Origin: Streptomyces mutomycini
GTDB lineage: Bacteria > Actinomycetota > Actinomycetes > Streptomycetales > Streptomycetaceae
Reading direction: 5' to 3'
Length of the DNA: 36,226 nucleotides
Assembly (NCBI RefSeq): GCF_001700505.1
Contig: NZ_MAPV01000130.1
Coordinates: 152-36,377 of the forward strand
Shown here: positions 15,056 through 24,192 of the stretch, one piece after another
How positions within the stretch are numbered: the stretch's first letter is position 1
Layout: each line of letters begins with the position of its first letter
Notes under the pieces: model-generated
What the model saw: the letters and a program-made list of their open reading frames with translations, nothing else
Database searches by the model: none
What the model was told of the DNA's origin: nothing
Program-made: the position numbers and the translations under genes

Positions 15056-16027
15056 GTGGAAACCCCCATCTCCTACATCGCCAGCCGCTGGACCCCGTCG
15101 GTGAAGACGGCCAGGCGCGCCGCGCTCACCGCGGTCGCGATGACCGTCTTCATCATCGTCACCGGCGGCGCGGTCCGGCTGACCGGTTCCGGGCTCGGCT
15201 GCGACACGTGGCCCAAGTGCACCGACGACAGCCTCTTCGCGACGCCCGAACAGGGCCTGCACGGCGCCATCGAGTTCGGCAACCGGATGCTCACCTACGT
15301 CCTGTCGGCCGCGGTCGGCTGGGCGATCATCGCGGCCCGCTCCGTGAAGCCCCGTCGGCGCGGTCTCACGCGCCTGGCGTGGTCGCAGTTCTGGCTGGTG
15401 ATGGGGAACGCCGTCATCGGCGGGATCACGGTCTGGGCCGGCCTCAACCCGTGGTCGGTGGCAGGGCACTTCCTGCTCGCCAACTGCCTGCTCACGGTGG
15501 CCGTGCTCACCTGGGTGCGGATCGGCGAGGGCGACGGAGCGGCACGCCCGCGCGCCCCGCGTCCGGTGCGGCAGCTGTCCTGGGCCATCGTGGCCACCAC
15601 GGTCGTCCTGATCGTGCTCGGCACCACCGTGACCGGCTCCGGCAAGCACGCCGGTGACAGCAGCGACGTACCGCGCATGCCGTGGGACTGGAGCGCGGCC
15701 GCCCACATCCACGCGATCGCCGCCTGGGTCGTCTGCGCCCTGGCCGTCGCGATGTGGTTCGCCCTGCGCGTCGTCGACGCCCCCGCCGACACCCGGGCCC
15801 GCGCCCGTGACCTGCTGATCGTGCTGCTGGCGCAGGGCGCCATCGGCTACGTGCAGTACTTCAGCGACGTACCCGAGGTGCTGGTAGGCATCCACATGTT
15901 CGGCTCGGCCCTGCTGTGGATCGCGGTGCTGCGCCTGCTGCTGTCGCTGCGCGAGCGCCCGGTGACCGCCGCGGGCATTCCCGCACCGACGGCCGGCGAC
16001 CTGCCGGAGCACGCCACCGCGCGCTGA
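15056..16027 (+). CDS. ctaA: Heme A synthase (CtaA)
   Basis: CtaA oxidises the C8 methyl of heme O to a formyl group, giving heme A for the aa3 cytochrome oxidase. The product (323 residues from GTG 15056) has about eight membrane helices in two four-helix halves. Visible features are GGAVRLTGSGLGCDTWPKC with the extracytoplasmic cysteine pair C49/C55, E73 in AIEFGNRML, and histidines in VAGHFLLAN, AAHIHAIAAW and VGIHMFGS. One heme-ligand position reads N (EFGNR) where B. subtilis-type enzymes have His, which I believe is common in actinobacteria. ATGs at 15026 and 15047 are alternative starts. ctaB lies nearby on the other strand. Confidence 0.94.
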   Translation: METPISYIASRWTPSVKTARRAALTAVAMTVFIIVTGGAVRLTGSGLGCDTWPKCTDDSLFATPEQGLHGAIEFGNRMLTYVLSAAVGWAIIAARSVKPRRRGLTRLAWSQFWLVMGNAVIGGITVWAGLNPWSVAGHFLLANCLLTVAVLTWVRIGEGDGAARPRAPRPVRQLSWAIVATTVVLIVLGTTVTGSGKHAGDSSDVPRMPWDWSAAAHIHAIAAWVVCALAVAMWFALRVVDAPADTRARARDLLIVLLAQGAIGYVQYFSDVPEVLVGIHMFGSALLWIAVLRLLLSLRERPVTAAGIPAPTAGDLPEHATAR

Positions 16028-16161
16028 GCAAGGGCTGCTTCCCGGCACGGTTCGCGCGGCGTTTCGGCCACAGTGCGACCGCGCCCCTGGACCGGCGCCG
16101 CCCGGCCCCCCATCCTGGTCCCGGTCACCGACCGCGCATCCGTCCGGGGGAGGGTGGGGCA

Positions 16162-16677
16162 ATGGGGCAGGGCTCGTGCTCCGGGGAACACCGCATGAAC
16201 TGTTTCAACGAGAAGAGCTGGCCCGTGGCAGCCTTCCCCGGCCGCGCCCAGCCCCTGCGCCGCGACGAGCTGCCCGCGGTCCCGACCGGTGCGCCGCTGC
16301 TGATAGCGGTCGCCGCGGTGCTGCTCCTGGTGGCCGACTTCTCCTGGAAGCTGGCCGGAGTCGAGCTGCTGCTCGTCCCCGCCCTGGTGCTGCTGGCACG
16401 CCGGCGCATACGCGGAAGGCTCGCGGCCCGCGAGAAGGCGGCGAAGTTCGCCGAGCGCGCGTACGCGCCCGCGGGCAGCGGCCGGTCGGGCGCGGCCATC
16501 CGGCACTGTTCCGGCTGTACGCGTGTCCTCGTGCGCGACAAGGACACCGACTCCCCGGCCGACTACTCCTCCCCCACCGACGCCGACGGCTGGGCGGCCT
16601 GGGCCCGCCGCAGTGGTGCGGAGCTGGCGCCGGCCCCGCGGCCCGCCGGGCCCGGGTCCGGGCCGGAGAAACCTTAG
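16162..16677 (+). CDS. Small two-helix membrane protein of unknown function
   Basis: I do not recognise a family. The ATG at 16162 has GGAGGG seven bases upstream, and codons after about residue 20 end almost always in G or C, so it looks genuinely coding. The 171-residue product has a polar N-terminus with two cysteines, a pair of hydrophobic segments (about residues 45-60 and 66-79) separated by a short loop, then a basic stretch RRRIRGRLAAREK. A soluble tail carries a CSGC pair (near residue 115) and a Pro-rich end. The CSGC could bind metal or form a disulfide. It follows ctaA in the same direction and converges on the next gene with a 4-base overlap. Confidence 0.7.
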   Translation: MGQGSCSGEHRMNCFNEKSWPVAAFPGRAQPLRRDELPAVPTGAPLLIAVAAVLLLVADFSWKLAGVELLLVPALVLLARRRIRGRLAAREKAAKFAERAYAPAGSGRSGAAIRHCSGCTRVLVRDKDTDSPADYSSPTDADGWAAWARRSGAELAPAPRPAGPGSGPEKP

Positions 16678-17042
16678 GCGTTGTCGTTGGACGGGCCGCC
16701 GACCTGGATGCCCGCCATCCGGGACCACTCGTACGGGCCGGTGCGGACCTTGGCCGCGAACTCGCCGTCGAAGTCCTCGTGGACCGTGATGCCCGCCTTC
16801 CGCGCGGCGCTCTCGGCCACGGCGTAGGAGGGCGCGACCAGATCGCCCCAGCCTCCGTCCTCGCCGACCAGCACGATGCGGGTGCCCGCCTGGCCGAGGT
16901 GGGCGAGCTGCCCCTCGGCGCCGCCGTGCGCCTCGGCGAAGGCGCCGATCTGCTTGGCGAGCTTCGCCGCCCTGCGCTCCGCGCGGGCCGCGTGCTTGCT
17001 GTCGTCCGTCTGCTGGGTCTGAGGCTCTGCCGTCTCTGCCAT
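16674..17042 (-). CDS. Conserved-looking small soluble protein, function unknown
   Basis: The 122-residue protein starts at ATG 17042. Residues 1-40 are charged and Ala/Lys/Arg-rich (HAARAERRAAKLAKQIGAFA), probably helical. The rest forms an alpha/beta-like domain with RIVLVGEDGGWGDLVAPSYA and a WSRMAGIQVGGPSNDNA ending. There is no signal peptide, no cysteine and no membrane segment. It lies downstream of ctaB in the same direction, but a strong hairpin stands between them. I cannot assign a family. Confidence 0.75.
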   Translation of the reverse strand: MAETAEPQTQQTDDSKHAARAERRAAKLAKQIGAFAEAHGGAEGQLAHLGQAGTRIVLVGEDGGWGDLVAPSYAVAESAARKAGITVHEDFDGEFAAKVRTGPYEWSRMAGIQVGGPSNDNA

Positions 17043-17075
17043 GAGCAGGATGCTACCGACGGGTAGACGAACCGG

Positions 17076-17119
17076 CGACGGGCGGGGTGCGTGGCATCGG
17101 CCACGTCCCCCGCCCGTCG
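17076..17119 (-). terminator. Terminator hairpin after ctaB
   Basis: A 12-bp perfect stem (CGACGGGCGGGG with CCCCGCCCGTCG), one mismatch and a further 7 bp close a 4-base loop. It begins 22 bases after the ctaB stop, between ctaB and the small gene downstream. Confidence 0.8.
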
Positions 17120-17141
17120 GCGGATTCAGGTGTCTGCGGGA

Positions 17142-18089
17142 CTACCTCAGGAAGGGGTCCACCGCGACGGCGACGAAGAGGAGCGAGACATAGGTGATGG
17201 ACCAGTGGAACAGCCGCATCTCCTTGAGCTTGGTGCCGGTGACACCGGACTTCGCCCGGTTCTGCAGACCGTGCGCCTCCCAGAGCCAGAAGCCACCGGT
17301 CAGGACCGCCACCAGCGTGTAGAACCAGCCGGTGTAACCCAGCGGGGTCAGCAGCAGCGATACGCCGACCATGACCCAGCTGTAGACGACGATCTGGCGG
17401 GCGACCACCCTGTTGGAGGCGACGACCGGGAGCATCGGGACGCCGACCCGGGCGTAGTCCTCCTTGACCTTCATCGACAGCGGCCAGTAGTGCGGCGGCG
17501 TCCAGAAGAAGATGACGGCGAAAAGAATGACCGCGGCCCAGCTCATCGAATTGGTCACGGCGGACCAGCCGATGAGCACCGGCATACAGCCCGCGATTCC
17601 GCCCCAGACGATGTTCTGCGAGGTGCGGCGCTTCAACAGCATCGTGTAGACGACCACATAGAACAGAAGTGCGCCGAGCGAGAGTGCGGCCGAAAGCCAG
17701 TTGACGAGCAGCCCGAACCAGACCGTGGAAATCACCGCGAGGGCGATTCCGAAGGTGAGGCACTCCCGGGGACTCACCATGCCGGTGACCAGCGGGCGCT
17801 GGGACGTACGGTCCATCAGCGCGTCGATGTCGCGGTCGATATACATGTTGAGCGCATTGGCACCGCCCGCGGACAGGAATCCGCCGATGGTGGTGGTGAC
17901 CACGAGCCAAAGATCGGGCACACCCTGAGCGGCGAGGAACATCACCGGAACGGTGGTGATCAGCAGCAGCTCGATGATGCGCGGCTTGGTAAGAGCCACG
18001 AATGCCTTGATGCGGGCCCCGAACGGGCGATGGCCCACCGGGCTCGGAGTCAAGGCGACCCCTGCGGGTCGGGACTCGACGGCCGTCAC
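17142..18089 (-). CDS. ctaB: Protoheme IX farnesyltransferase (heme O synthase, CtaB)
   Basis: CtaB adds a farnesyl group to heme B, giving heme O, the substrate of CtaA. The 315-residue product starts at GTG 18089, with AGGGG five to six bases upstream, and has about nine membrane helices. The UbiA-superfamily prenyl-diphosphate motif is clear in [20 protein letters not shown] (N-x3-D-x3-D), and the second conserved region is [20 protein letters not shown]. The N-terminal 30 residues are polar. A longer reading from further upstream was rejected because it runs through the divergent promoter region. Confidence 0.95.
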   Translation of the reverse strand: MTAVESRPAGVALTPSPVGHRPFGARIKAFVALTKPRIIELLLITTVPVMFLAAQGVPDLWLVVTTTIGGFLSAGGANALNMYIDRDIDALMDRTSQRPLVTGMVSPRECLTFGIALAVISTVWFGLLVNWLSAALSLGALLFYVVVYTMLLKRRTSQNIVWGGIAGCMPVLIGWSAVTNSMSWAAVILFAVIFFWTPPHYWPLSMKVKEDYARVGVPMLPVVASNRVVARQIVVYSWVMVGVSLLLTPLGYTGWFYTLVAVLTGGFWLWEAHGLQNRAKSGVTGTKLKEMRLFHWSITYVSLLFVAVAVDPFLR

Positions 18090-18385
18090 GCACACCCCTG
18101 ACAGAGAAATCCCAGCAAGCTCCGGGCCTGGAGGCGGCCCGGTGAAGACTTGCGCGAACCAGACCACTGTAGACGTTGGGCATACGCCGCCCTTCGCGGG
18201 GGTGGGGTCGTGTTGGGGGTGGCGCAGAAGTGAACGGAGGCGCTCATACGGGAGGCGAACTCCGCAGGTCGCCCGCACTGTGGAAAGGGCAGAAGTACGG
18301 CCTTGTGACGGGGGTAGGCTCGACAATGCCCGGTGCGGTAACCAGTCACCGGTTTACGAACAGTGGAGAGGAGCCCTGACTCAGG
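18090..18385. promoter_or_regulatory. Divergent promoter region between ctaB and tkt
   Basis: No coding sequence is evident in these 296 bases. Possible -10 elements are TACAGT on the reverse strand (18171-18166, for ctaB) and TAGGCT on the forward strand (18315-18320, for tkt, 66 bases before its GTG). Neither has a good -35, so both are tentative. Confidence 0.4.
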
Positions 18386-20473
18386 GTGAGCACCAAGCCG
18401 ACCACCACAGACCTCCAGTGGACCGAATTGGACCAGCGGGCCGTGGACACCGTCCGCGTCCTCGCCGCGGACGCCGTACAGAAAGTCGGAAACGGCCACC
18501 CGGGTACGGCGATGAGCCTCGCTCCTGCCGCGTACACCCTCTTCCAGAAGGTGATGCGGCATGACCCGGCGGACGCGGAGTGGACCGGACGCGACCGGTT
18601 CGTCCTGTCCGCGGGCCACTCCAGCCTGACGCTGTACATCCAGCTCTACCTCGCCGGGTACGGCCTGGAGCTGGACGACCTCAAGGCGTTCCGCACCTGG
18701 GGCTCCAAGACGCCCGGCCACCCTGAGTACGGCCACACCACCGGTGTCGAGACGACGACCGGCCCGCTGGGCCAGGGTGTCGCCAACGCCGTCGGCATGG
18801 CCATGGCCTCCCGCTACGAGCGCGGTCTCTTCGACCCCGAGGCGGCTCCCGGAACCTCCCCGTTCGACCACACCGTCTGGGTCGTCGCCGGTGACGGCTG
18901 CCTCCAGGAGGGCATCTCGGCCGAGGCGTCCTCGCTCGCCGGCCACCAGAAGCTCGGCAACCTGGTGCTGCTGTGGGACGACAACCACATCTCGATCGAG
19001 GGCGACACCGAGACCGCGGTCTCCGAGGACACCCTGAAGCGCTACGAGTCCTACGGCTGGCACGTCCAGCGTGTGGACCAGCTGCCCAGCGGCGACCTGG
19101 ACCCCGAGGGTCTCTACCGCGCACTGCAGGCCGCCAAGGCCGAGACGGAGCGCCCCTCGTTCATCGCGGCCCGCTCGATCATCGCCTGGCCCGCCCCGAA
19201 CGCCCAGAACACCGAGGCCGCGCACGGCTCGGCGCTCGGCGACGACGAGATCGCGGCCACCAAGCGCGTGCTCGGTTTCGACCCGGAGAAGACCTTCGAG
19301 GTCTCCGACGAGGTCATCGGGCACACCCGTGAGGCGCTGGACCGGGGCCGCGAGGCCAAGGCCGAGTGGGAGAAGAGCTTCGCCGCCTGGCGCACCGCCA
19401 ACCCGGAGCGCGCCGCCGAATTCGACCGGATCGCCGCCGGCGAGCTGCCCGCGGGCTGGGAGGAGAAGCTCCCCGTCTTCGAGGCCGGTCACGGCGTCGC
19501 CACGCGTGCCGCCTCCGGCAAGGTCCTGCAGGCGCTCGGCGCTGTCATCCCCGAACTGTGGGGCGGCTCCGCCGACCTGGCCGGCTCGAACAACACCACG
19601 ATCGACAAGACGTCGTCGTTCCTCCCGGCAGGCAACCCGCTGCCCGAGGCCGACCCGTACGGCCGGACGATCCACTTCGGCATCCGCGAGCACGCCATGG
19701 CCGCGGCCATGAACGGCATCGCGCTGCACGGCAACACCCGTGTCTACGGCGGCACCTTCCTGGTGTTCTCCGACTACATGCGCAACGCCGTCCGTCTCTC
19801 CGCACTGATGCACCTGCCGGTGACGTACGTGTGGACGCACGACTCGGTCGGCCTCGGCGAGGACGGCCCGACGCACCAGCCGGTCGAGCACCTGGCCTCG
19901 CTGCGCGCCATCCCGGGCCTCAACGTCGTCCGTCCGGGCGACGCCAACGAGACCGCCGTCGCCTGGCGCGAGATCCTCAAGCGCGGCAAGAAGGACTACG
20001 GCAGGAGCGCCCCGCACGGTCTGGCGCTGTCCCGCCAGGGCCTGCCCACCTACCCGGCGAACGAGAACGCCGCCAAGGGCGGTTACGTGCTCTTCGACGC
20101 CGAGGGCGGCGAGGCGCAGGCCGTTCTGATCGCCACGGGCTCCGAGGTCCAGCTGGCCGTCGAGGCCCGCGACGAGCTCCAGGCGGCCGGTGTGCCGACC
20201 CGGGTGGTCTCGATGCCGTGTGTCGAGTGGTTCGAGGAGCAGGACCAGGCTTACAAGGACAGCGTGCTGCCGCCGTCCGTCAAGGCCCGGGTCGCCGTCG
20301 AGGCGGGAATCGGCCTCACCTGGCACCGGTACGTGGGCGACGCGGGCCGGATCGTGTCGCTGGAGCACTTCGGTGCGTCGGCCGACGCCAAGGTGCTGTT
20401 CCGTGAGTTCGGCTTCACCGCCGCGCACGTCGCGGAAGCCGCCCGGGAATCTCTCGCCGCCGCTGCGCGCTGA
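18386..20473 (+). CDS. tkt: Transketolase
   Basis: Transketolase moves two-carbon units between sugar phosphates in the non-oxidative pentose phosphate pathway, using thiamine diphosphate (ThDP). The 695-residue length is normal. Visible features are H38 in [16 protein letters not shown] at 126-131, the ThDP/metal motif from GDG (169-171) to N200 in DDNHISIEG, and the catalytic glutamate in FGIREHAM. The start must be GTG 18386, because a stop occurs in frame at 18377; GAGAGGAG lies about 12 bases upstream. It heads the tkt-tal-zwf-opcA-pgl run, and tal follows after 34 bases. Confidence 0.96.
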   Translation: MSTKPTTTDLQWTELDQRAVDTVRVLAADAVQKVGNGHPGTAMSLAPAAYTLFQKVMRHDPADAEWTGRDRFVLSAGHSSLTLYIQLYLAGYGLELDDLKAFRTWGSKTPGHPEYGHTTGVETTTGPLGQGVANAVGMAMASRYERGLFDPEAAPGTSPFDHTVWVVAGDGCLQEGISAEASSLAGHQKLGNLVLLWDDNHISIEGDTETAVSEDTLKRYESYGWHVQRVDQLPSGDLDPEGLYRALQAAKAETERPSFIAARSIIAWPAPNAQNTEAAHGSALGDDEIAATKRVLGFDPEKTFEVSDEVIGHTREALDRGREAKAEWEKSFAAWRTANPERAAEFDRIAAGELPAGWEEKLPVFEAGHGVATRAASGKVLQALGAVIPELWGGSADLAGSNNTTIDKTSSFLPAGNPLPEADPYGRTIHFGIREHAMAAAMNGIALHGNTRVYGGTFLVFSDYMRNAVRLSALMHLPVTYVWTHDSVGLGEDGPTHQPVEHLASLRAIPGLNVVRPGDANETAVAWREILKRGKKDYGRSAPHGLALSRQGLPTYPANENAAKGGYVLFDAEGGEAQAVLIATGSEVQLAVEARDELQAAGVPTRVVSMPCVEWFEEQDQAYKDSVLPPSVKARVAVEAGIGLTWHRYVGDAGRIVSLEHFGASADAKVLFREFGFTAAHVAEAARESLAAAAR

Positions 20474-20507
20474 CGCGGTCATACGACAAGTAGGAGATGC
20501 AATTCTC

Positions 20508-21626
20508 ATGACAGACGCACTCAAGCGCCTCTCCGACGAGGGCGTGGCGATCTGGCTGGACGACCTGTCGCGCAAGCGCATCACGTCCGGCAATCTGGCC
20601 GAGCTGATCGACCAGAGCCACGTCGTGGGCGTCACGACGAACCCGTCGATCTTCCAGAAGGCGATCTCCTCGGGCGACGGTTACGAGCAGCAGCTCACCG
20701 ACCTCGCCGCTCGCAGGGTCACCGTCGAAGAGGCCATCCGCATGATCACGACGGCGGACGTCCGCGACGCCGCCGACATCCTGCGCCCGGTCTTCGACGC
20801 GACGGACGGCCAGGACGGCCGGGTCTCCATCGAGGTCGACCCGCGCCTGGCCCACAACACCCTGGCCACGGTCGCCGAGGCCAAGCAGCTGGCCTGGCTC
20901 GTGGACCGGCCGAACACACTCATCAAGATCCCGGCGACCAAGGCCGGCCTGCCGGCGATCACCGAGACCATCGGGCGGGGCATCAGCGTCAACGTGACCC
21001 TGATCTTCTCGCTGGAGCGCTACCGCGAGGTCATGGACGCCTACCTGGCGGGCCTGGAGAAGGCGAAGGCCGCGGGCCTGGACCTCTCCAAGATCCACTC
21101 GGTCGCCTCCTTCTTCGTGTCCCGCGTGGACACCGAGATCGACAAGCGCCTGGACGCGGTCGGCAGCGACGAGGCCAAGGCCGCGAAGGGCAAGTCCGCC
21201 CTCGCCAACGCCCGTCTGGCCTACGAGGCCTACGAAGAGGTCTTCGCGGGCTCCCGCTGGGCCGCCCTCGACAAGGCGCACGCCAACAAGCAGCGCCCGC
21301 TGTGGGCCTCCACCGGCGTGAAGGACCCGTCCCTCAAGGACACCCTGTACGTCGACGACCTGGTCGCGCCGAACACGGTCAACACCATGCCGGAGGCGAC
21401 GCTGGACGCCGTGGCCGACCATGGAGACATCACCGGCAACACCGTTGCCGGTGGCTACGACCAGGCCCGTGCCGACCTCGACGCGATCAAGAAGCTCGGG
21501 GTCAGCTACGACGACGTCGTCCAGCTGCTCGAGGACGAGGGCGTCGACAAGTTCGAGGCGGCCTGGAACGACCTGCTCAAGTCGACCGAGGCCGAGCTCG
21601 AGCGCCTCGCTCCTTCGGAGGGCTGA
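20508..21626 (+). CDS. tal: Transaldolase
   Basis: Transaldolase transfers dihydroxyacetone units between sedoheptulose-7-phosphate and glyceraldehyde-3-phosphate. The 372-residue product is the longer actinobacterial/cyanobacterial class, a TIM barrel with [13 protein letters not shown] at 41-53 and the Schiff-base lysine K140 in [21 protein letters not shown] and [19 protein letters not shown] are also characteristic. ATG 20508 has TAGGAG eleven bases upstream. The stop lies five bases before the zwf start, so translation should be coupled. Confidence 0.96.
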   Translation: MTDALKRLSDEGVAIWLDDLSRKRITSGNLAELIDQSHVVGVTTNPSIFQKAISSGDGYEQQLTDLAARRVTVEEAIRMITTADVRDAADILRPVFDATDGQDGRVSIEVDPRLAHNTLATVAEAKQLAWLVDRPNTLIKIPATKAGLPAITETIGRGISVNVTLIFSLERYREVMDAYLAGLEKAKAAGLDLSKIHSVASFFVSRVDTEIDKRLDAVGSDEAKAAKGKSALANARLAYEAYEEVFAGSRWAALDKAHANKQRPLWASTGVKDPSLKDTLYVDDLVAPNTVNTMPEATLDAVADHGDITGNTVAGGYDQARADLDAIKKLGVSYDDVVQLLEDEGVDKFEAAWNDLLKSTEAELERLAPSEG

Positions 21627-21631
21627 CCACC

Positions 21632-23164
21632 TTGTCTGGTGTTCCCGGAGCCAACCCGCTCCGTGACGCCCAGGACCGACGGCTCCCGCGCATCGCGGGG
21701 CCGTCGGGCCTGGTTATCTTTGGCGTCACGGGCGATTTGTCCCGTAAAAAGCTGATGCCCGCTGTCTACGACCTGGCCAACCGCGGCCTGCTGCCACCGG
21801 GCTTCTCGCTCATCGGCTTCGCGCGCCGCGACTGGGAGGACGAAGACTTCGCCCAGGTCGTCCATGACGCCGTGAAAGAGCATTCCCGAACCCCCTTCCG
21901 CGAAGAGGTCTGGCAGCAGCTCAGCCAGGGCATGCGCTTCGTGCAGGGCAACTTCGACGACGACGACGCGTTCGAGACCCTCAGGGCCACGATCGAGGAG
22001 CTCGACAAGGCGCAGGGCACGGGCGGCAACTTCGCCTTCTACCTCTCCGTACCGCCGAAGTTCTTCCCCAAGGTCGTCGAGCAGCTCAAGAAGCACGGGC
22101 TGGCCGACCAGAAGGAAGGCAGCTGGCGACGGGCCGTCATCGAGAAGCCTTTCGGTCACGACCTGGAGAGCGCGCAGGAGCTCAACCACCTCGTGCACGA
22201 CGTGTTCCCGCCGAACGAGGTCTTCCGCATCGACCACTACCTCGGCAAGGAGACGGTCCAGAACATCCTGGCGCTGCGCTTCGCCAACACGATGTGGGAG
22301 CCGATCTGGAACAGGTCGTACGTCGACCACGTCCAGATCACGATGGCCGAGGACATCGGCATCGGCGGCCGGGCCGGTTACTACGACGGTATCGGCGCGG
22401 CCCGTGACGTCATCCAGAACCACCTGCTCCAGCTGCTGGCGCTGACGGCGATGGAGGAGCCCGGCTCCTTCCACCCCAAGGCCCTGGTCGCCGAGAAGCT
22501 GAAGGTGCTCACGGCGGTGGAGCTGCCCGAGGACCTGGGCAGGCACACGGTGCGCGGGCAGTACGCGCACGCCTGGCAGGGCGGCGAGGAAGCGCTCGGC
22601 TATCTGGAGGAGGACGGTATCGACCCCAAGTCGAAGACCGACACCTTCGCCGCGATCAAGCTGACGATCAACAACCGCCGCTGGGCGGGAGTGCCGTTCT
22701 ACCTCCGTACCGGCAAGCGCCTCGGCCGCCGGGTCACGGAGATCGCGGTCGTCTTCAAGCGCGCCCCGTATCTGCCCTTCGAGTCCGGTGCGACGGAGGA
22801 GCTCGGCAGCAACGCCCTGGTCATCCGGGTGCAGCCGGACGAGGGGGTCACGGTCCGGTTCGGCTCCAAGGTGCCCGGCACGTCCATGGAGGTGCGGGAC
22901 GTCACGATGGACTTCGCCTACGGCGAGTCGTTCACGGAGTCCAGCCCGGAGGCGTACGAGCGGCTCATCCTCGATGTCCTGCTCGGCGACGCCAACCTCT
23001 TCCCGCGCCACCAGGAGGTCGAGCTCTCCTGGAACATCCTCGACCCGATCGAGCAGTACTGGGACAAGCACGGCAAGCCCGCCCAGTACGCGGCCGGCAC
23101 GTGGGGACCCGCGGAGGCCGACGAGATGCTCGCACGCGACGGACGGAGCTGGCGCCGGCCATGA
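21632..23164 (+). CDS. zwf: Glucose-6-phosphate dehydrogenase
   Basis: Zwf oxidises glucose-6-phosphate to 6-phosphogluconolactone and makes NADPH. The 510-residue product has the nucleotide motif GVTGDLSRKKLMPA at 31-44, EKPFGHDL at 171-178 and the active-site RIDHYLGKE at 199-207 (H202, K206). The start is TTG 21632, supported by GGAGGG nine bases upstream and by the MSGVPGANPLRDAQDRRL lead-in; there is no ATG or GTG in the right place. Its stop overlaps the opcA ATG (ATGA). OpcA is the expected partner for full activity. Confidence 0.96.
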   Translation: MSGVPGANPLRDAQDRRLPRIAGPSGLVIFGVTGDLSRKKLMPAVYDLANRGLLPPGFSLIGFARRDWEDEDFAQVVHDAVKEHSRTPFREEVWQQLSQGMRFVQGNFDDDDAFETLRATIEELDKAQGTGGNFAFYLSVPPKFFPKVVEQLKKHGLADQKEGSWRRAVIEKPFGHDLESAQELNHLVHDVFPPNEVFRIDHYLGKETVQNILALRFANTMWEPIWNRSYVDHVQITMAEDIGIGGRAGYYDGIGAARDVIQNHLLQLLALTAMEEPGSFHPKALVAEKLKVLTAVELPEDLGRHTVRGQYAHAWQGGEEALGYLEEDGIDPKSKTDTFAAIKLTINNRRWAGVPFYLRTGKRLGRRVTEIAVVFKRAPYLPFESGATEELGSNALVIRVQPDEGVTVRFGSKVPGTSMEVRDVTMDFAYGESFTESSPEAYERLILDVLLGDANLFPRHQEVELSWNILDPIEQYWDKHGKPAQYAAGTWGPAEADEMLARDGRSWRRP

Positions 23165-24192
23165 AGATCGATCTCACGGAAACCACCTCCAGCAAGATCA
23201 ACCAGGCGCTCGTCTCGGCCCGCCGTTCCATCGGCACCCCGGCGATCGGCATGGTGCTGACCCTCGTGGTCGTGACCGACGAGGAGAACGCCTACGACGC
23301 GCTCCGGGCGGCGAGCGACTCCTCCCGCGAGCACCCGTCGCGGATCATCGCGGTGATCAAGCGGGTCAGCAAGTCGCCGCGTGCCCGGCGCGACGCGCGG
23401 CTCGACGCCGAGATCCGGGTCGGTTCCGACGCGGGCTCGGGCGAGACCGTCGTGCTGCGTCTCCACGGTGAGCTGGCCAACCACGCCCAGTCGGTCGTCC
23501 TGCCGCTGCTGCTGCCGGACGCCCCGGTCGTCGTGTGGTGGCCCGAGGACGCTCCGGCGGACCCGGCCAGGGACCCGCTGGGCGCGCTCGCCCAGCGTCG
23601 TATCACCGACACCTACTCCGCCGAGCACCCGCTCGACGAGCTGTCGGTGCGGGCGGCGACCTACCGGCCCGGGGACACGGACCTGGCCTGGACCCGCATC
23701 ACCCCGTGGCGCTCGATGCTGGCGGCCGCGCTCGACCAGCAGCCCGCCCAGGTCGTCTCGGCGACGGTCGAGGGCGAGTCCGACAACCCGAGCTGCGAAC
23801 TGCTGGCCATGTGGCTCGCGGACCGGCTCGGGGTCCCGGTGGAGCGCACTCTCTCCGGTGGCCCCGGTCTGACGGCCGTGCGGCTGGAGACCAGGAACGG
23901 TGTGATCGTCCTGGACCGGCCCGACGGCTCGCTGGCGACGCTCTGCATGGCCGGCCAGCCGGACCGTGCCGTCGCGTTGAAGCGGCGGGAGACGGCCGAA
24001 CTCCTCGCGGAGGAGCTGCGCCGTCTGGACCCGGACAACATCTACGAGGCCACGGTGAAGTTCGGCGTGGAGCGCCTCGGCGGGCCCACGGAGCCGTCGT
24101 CCGTCGGTTCGGGGCAGAAGCGGCCGGAGCCTGCGGGTTCCGCCGCACCTGCCGCGAAGAAGGCGGCGGCCAAGAAGGCGGCGTCGAAGTGA
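23161..24192 (+). CDS. opcA: OpcA, glucose-6-phosphate dehydrogenase assembly protein
   Basis: OpcA promotes assembly or redox-dependent activation of Zwf in cyanobacteria and actinobacteria. The 343-residue product shows the family pattern: MKIDLTETTSSKINQALV at the start, PDAPVVVWWPEDAP in the middle (about residues 120-135) and CELLAMWLADRLG later. The last 30 residues are a low-complexity basic tail with AAKKAAAKKAASK, unlike the rest of the protein. Start ATG 23161 overlaps the zwf stop, and the stop overlaps the pgl GTG. Confidence 0.94.
   Translation: MKIDLTETTSSKINQALVSARRSIGTPAIGMVLTLVVVTDEENAYDALRAASDSSREHPSRIIAVIKRVSKSPRARRDARLDAEIRVGSDAGSGETVVLRLHGELANHAQSVVLPLLLPDAPVVVWWPEDAPADPARDPLGALAQRRITDTYSAEHPLDELSVRAATYRPGDTDLAWTRITPWRSMLAAALDQQPAQVVSATVEGESDNPSCELLAMWLADRLGVPVERTLSGGPGLTAVRLETRNGVIVLDRPDGSLATLCMAGQPDRAVALKRRETAELLAEELRRLDPDNIYEATVKFGVERLGGPTEPSSVGSGQKRPEPAGSAAPAAKKAAAKKAASK

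Noticed and set aside
16205..17104. A 300-codon reverse frame overlapping both small genes between ctaA and ctaB
   Set aside because: Its product is Arg/Ser/Pro-rich low complexity, and the two smaller frames have better starts and codon bias.
18086..20635. A long reverse-strand open frame of about 850 codons opposite tkt
   Set aside because: Transketolase on the forward strand is certain, and the reverse frame has only biased composition with no motif.
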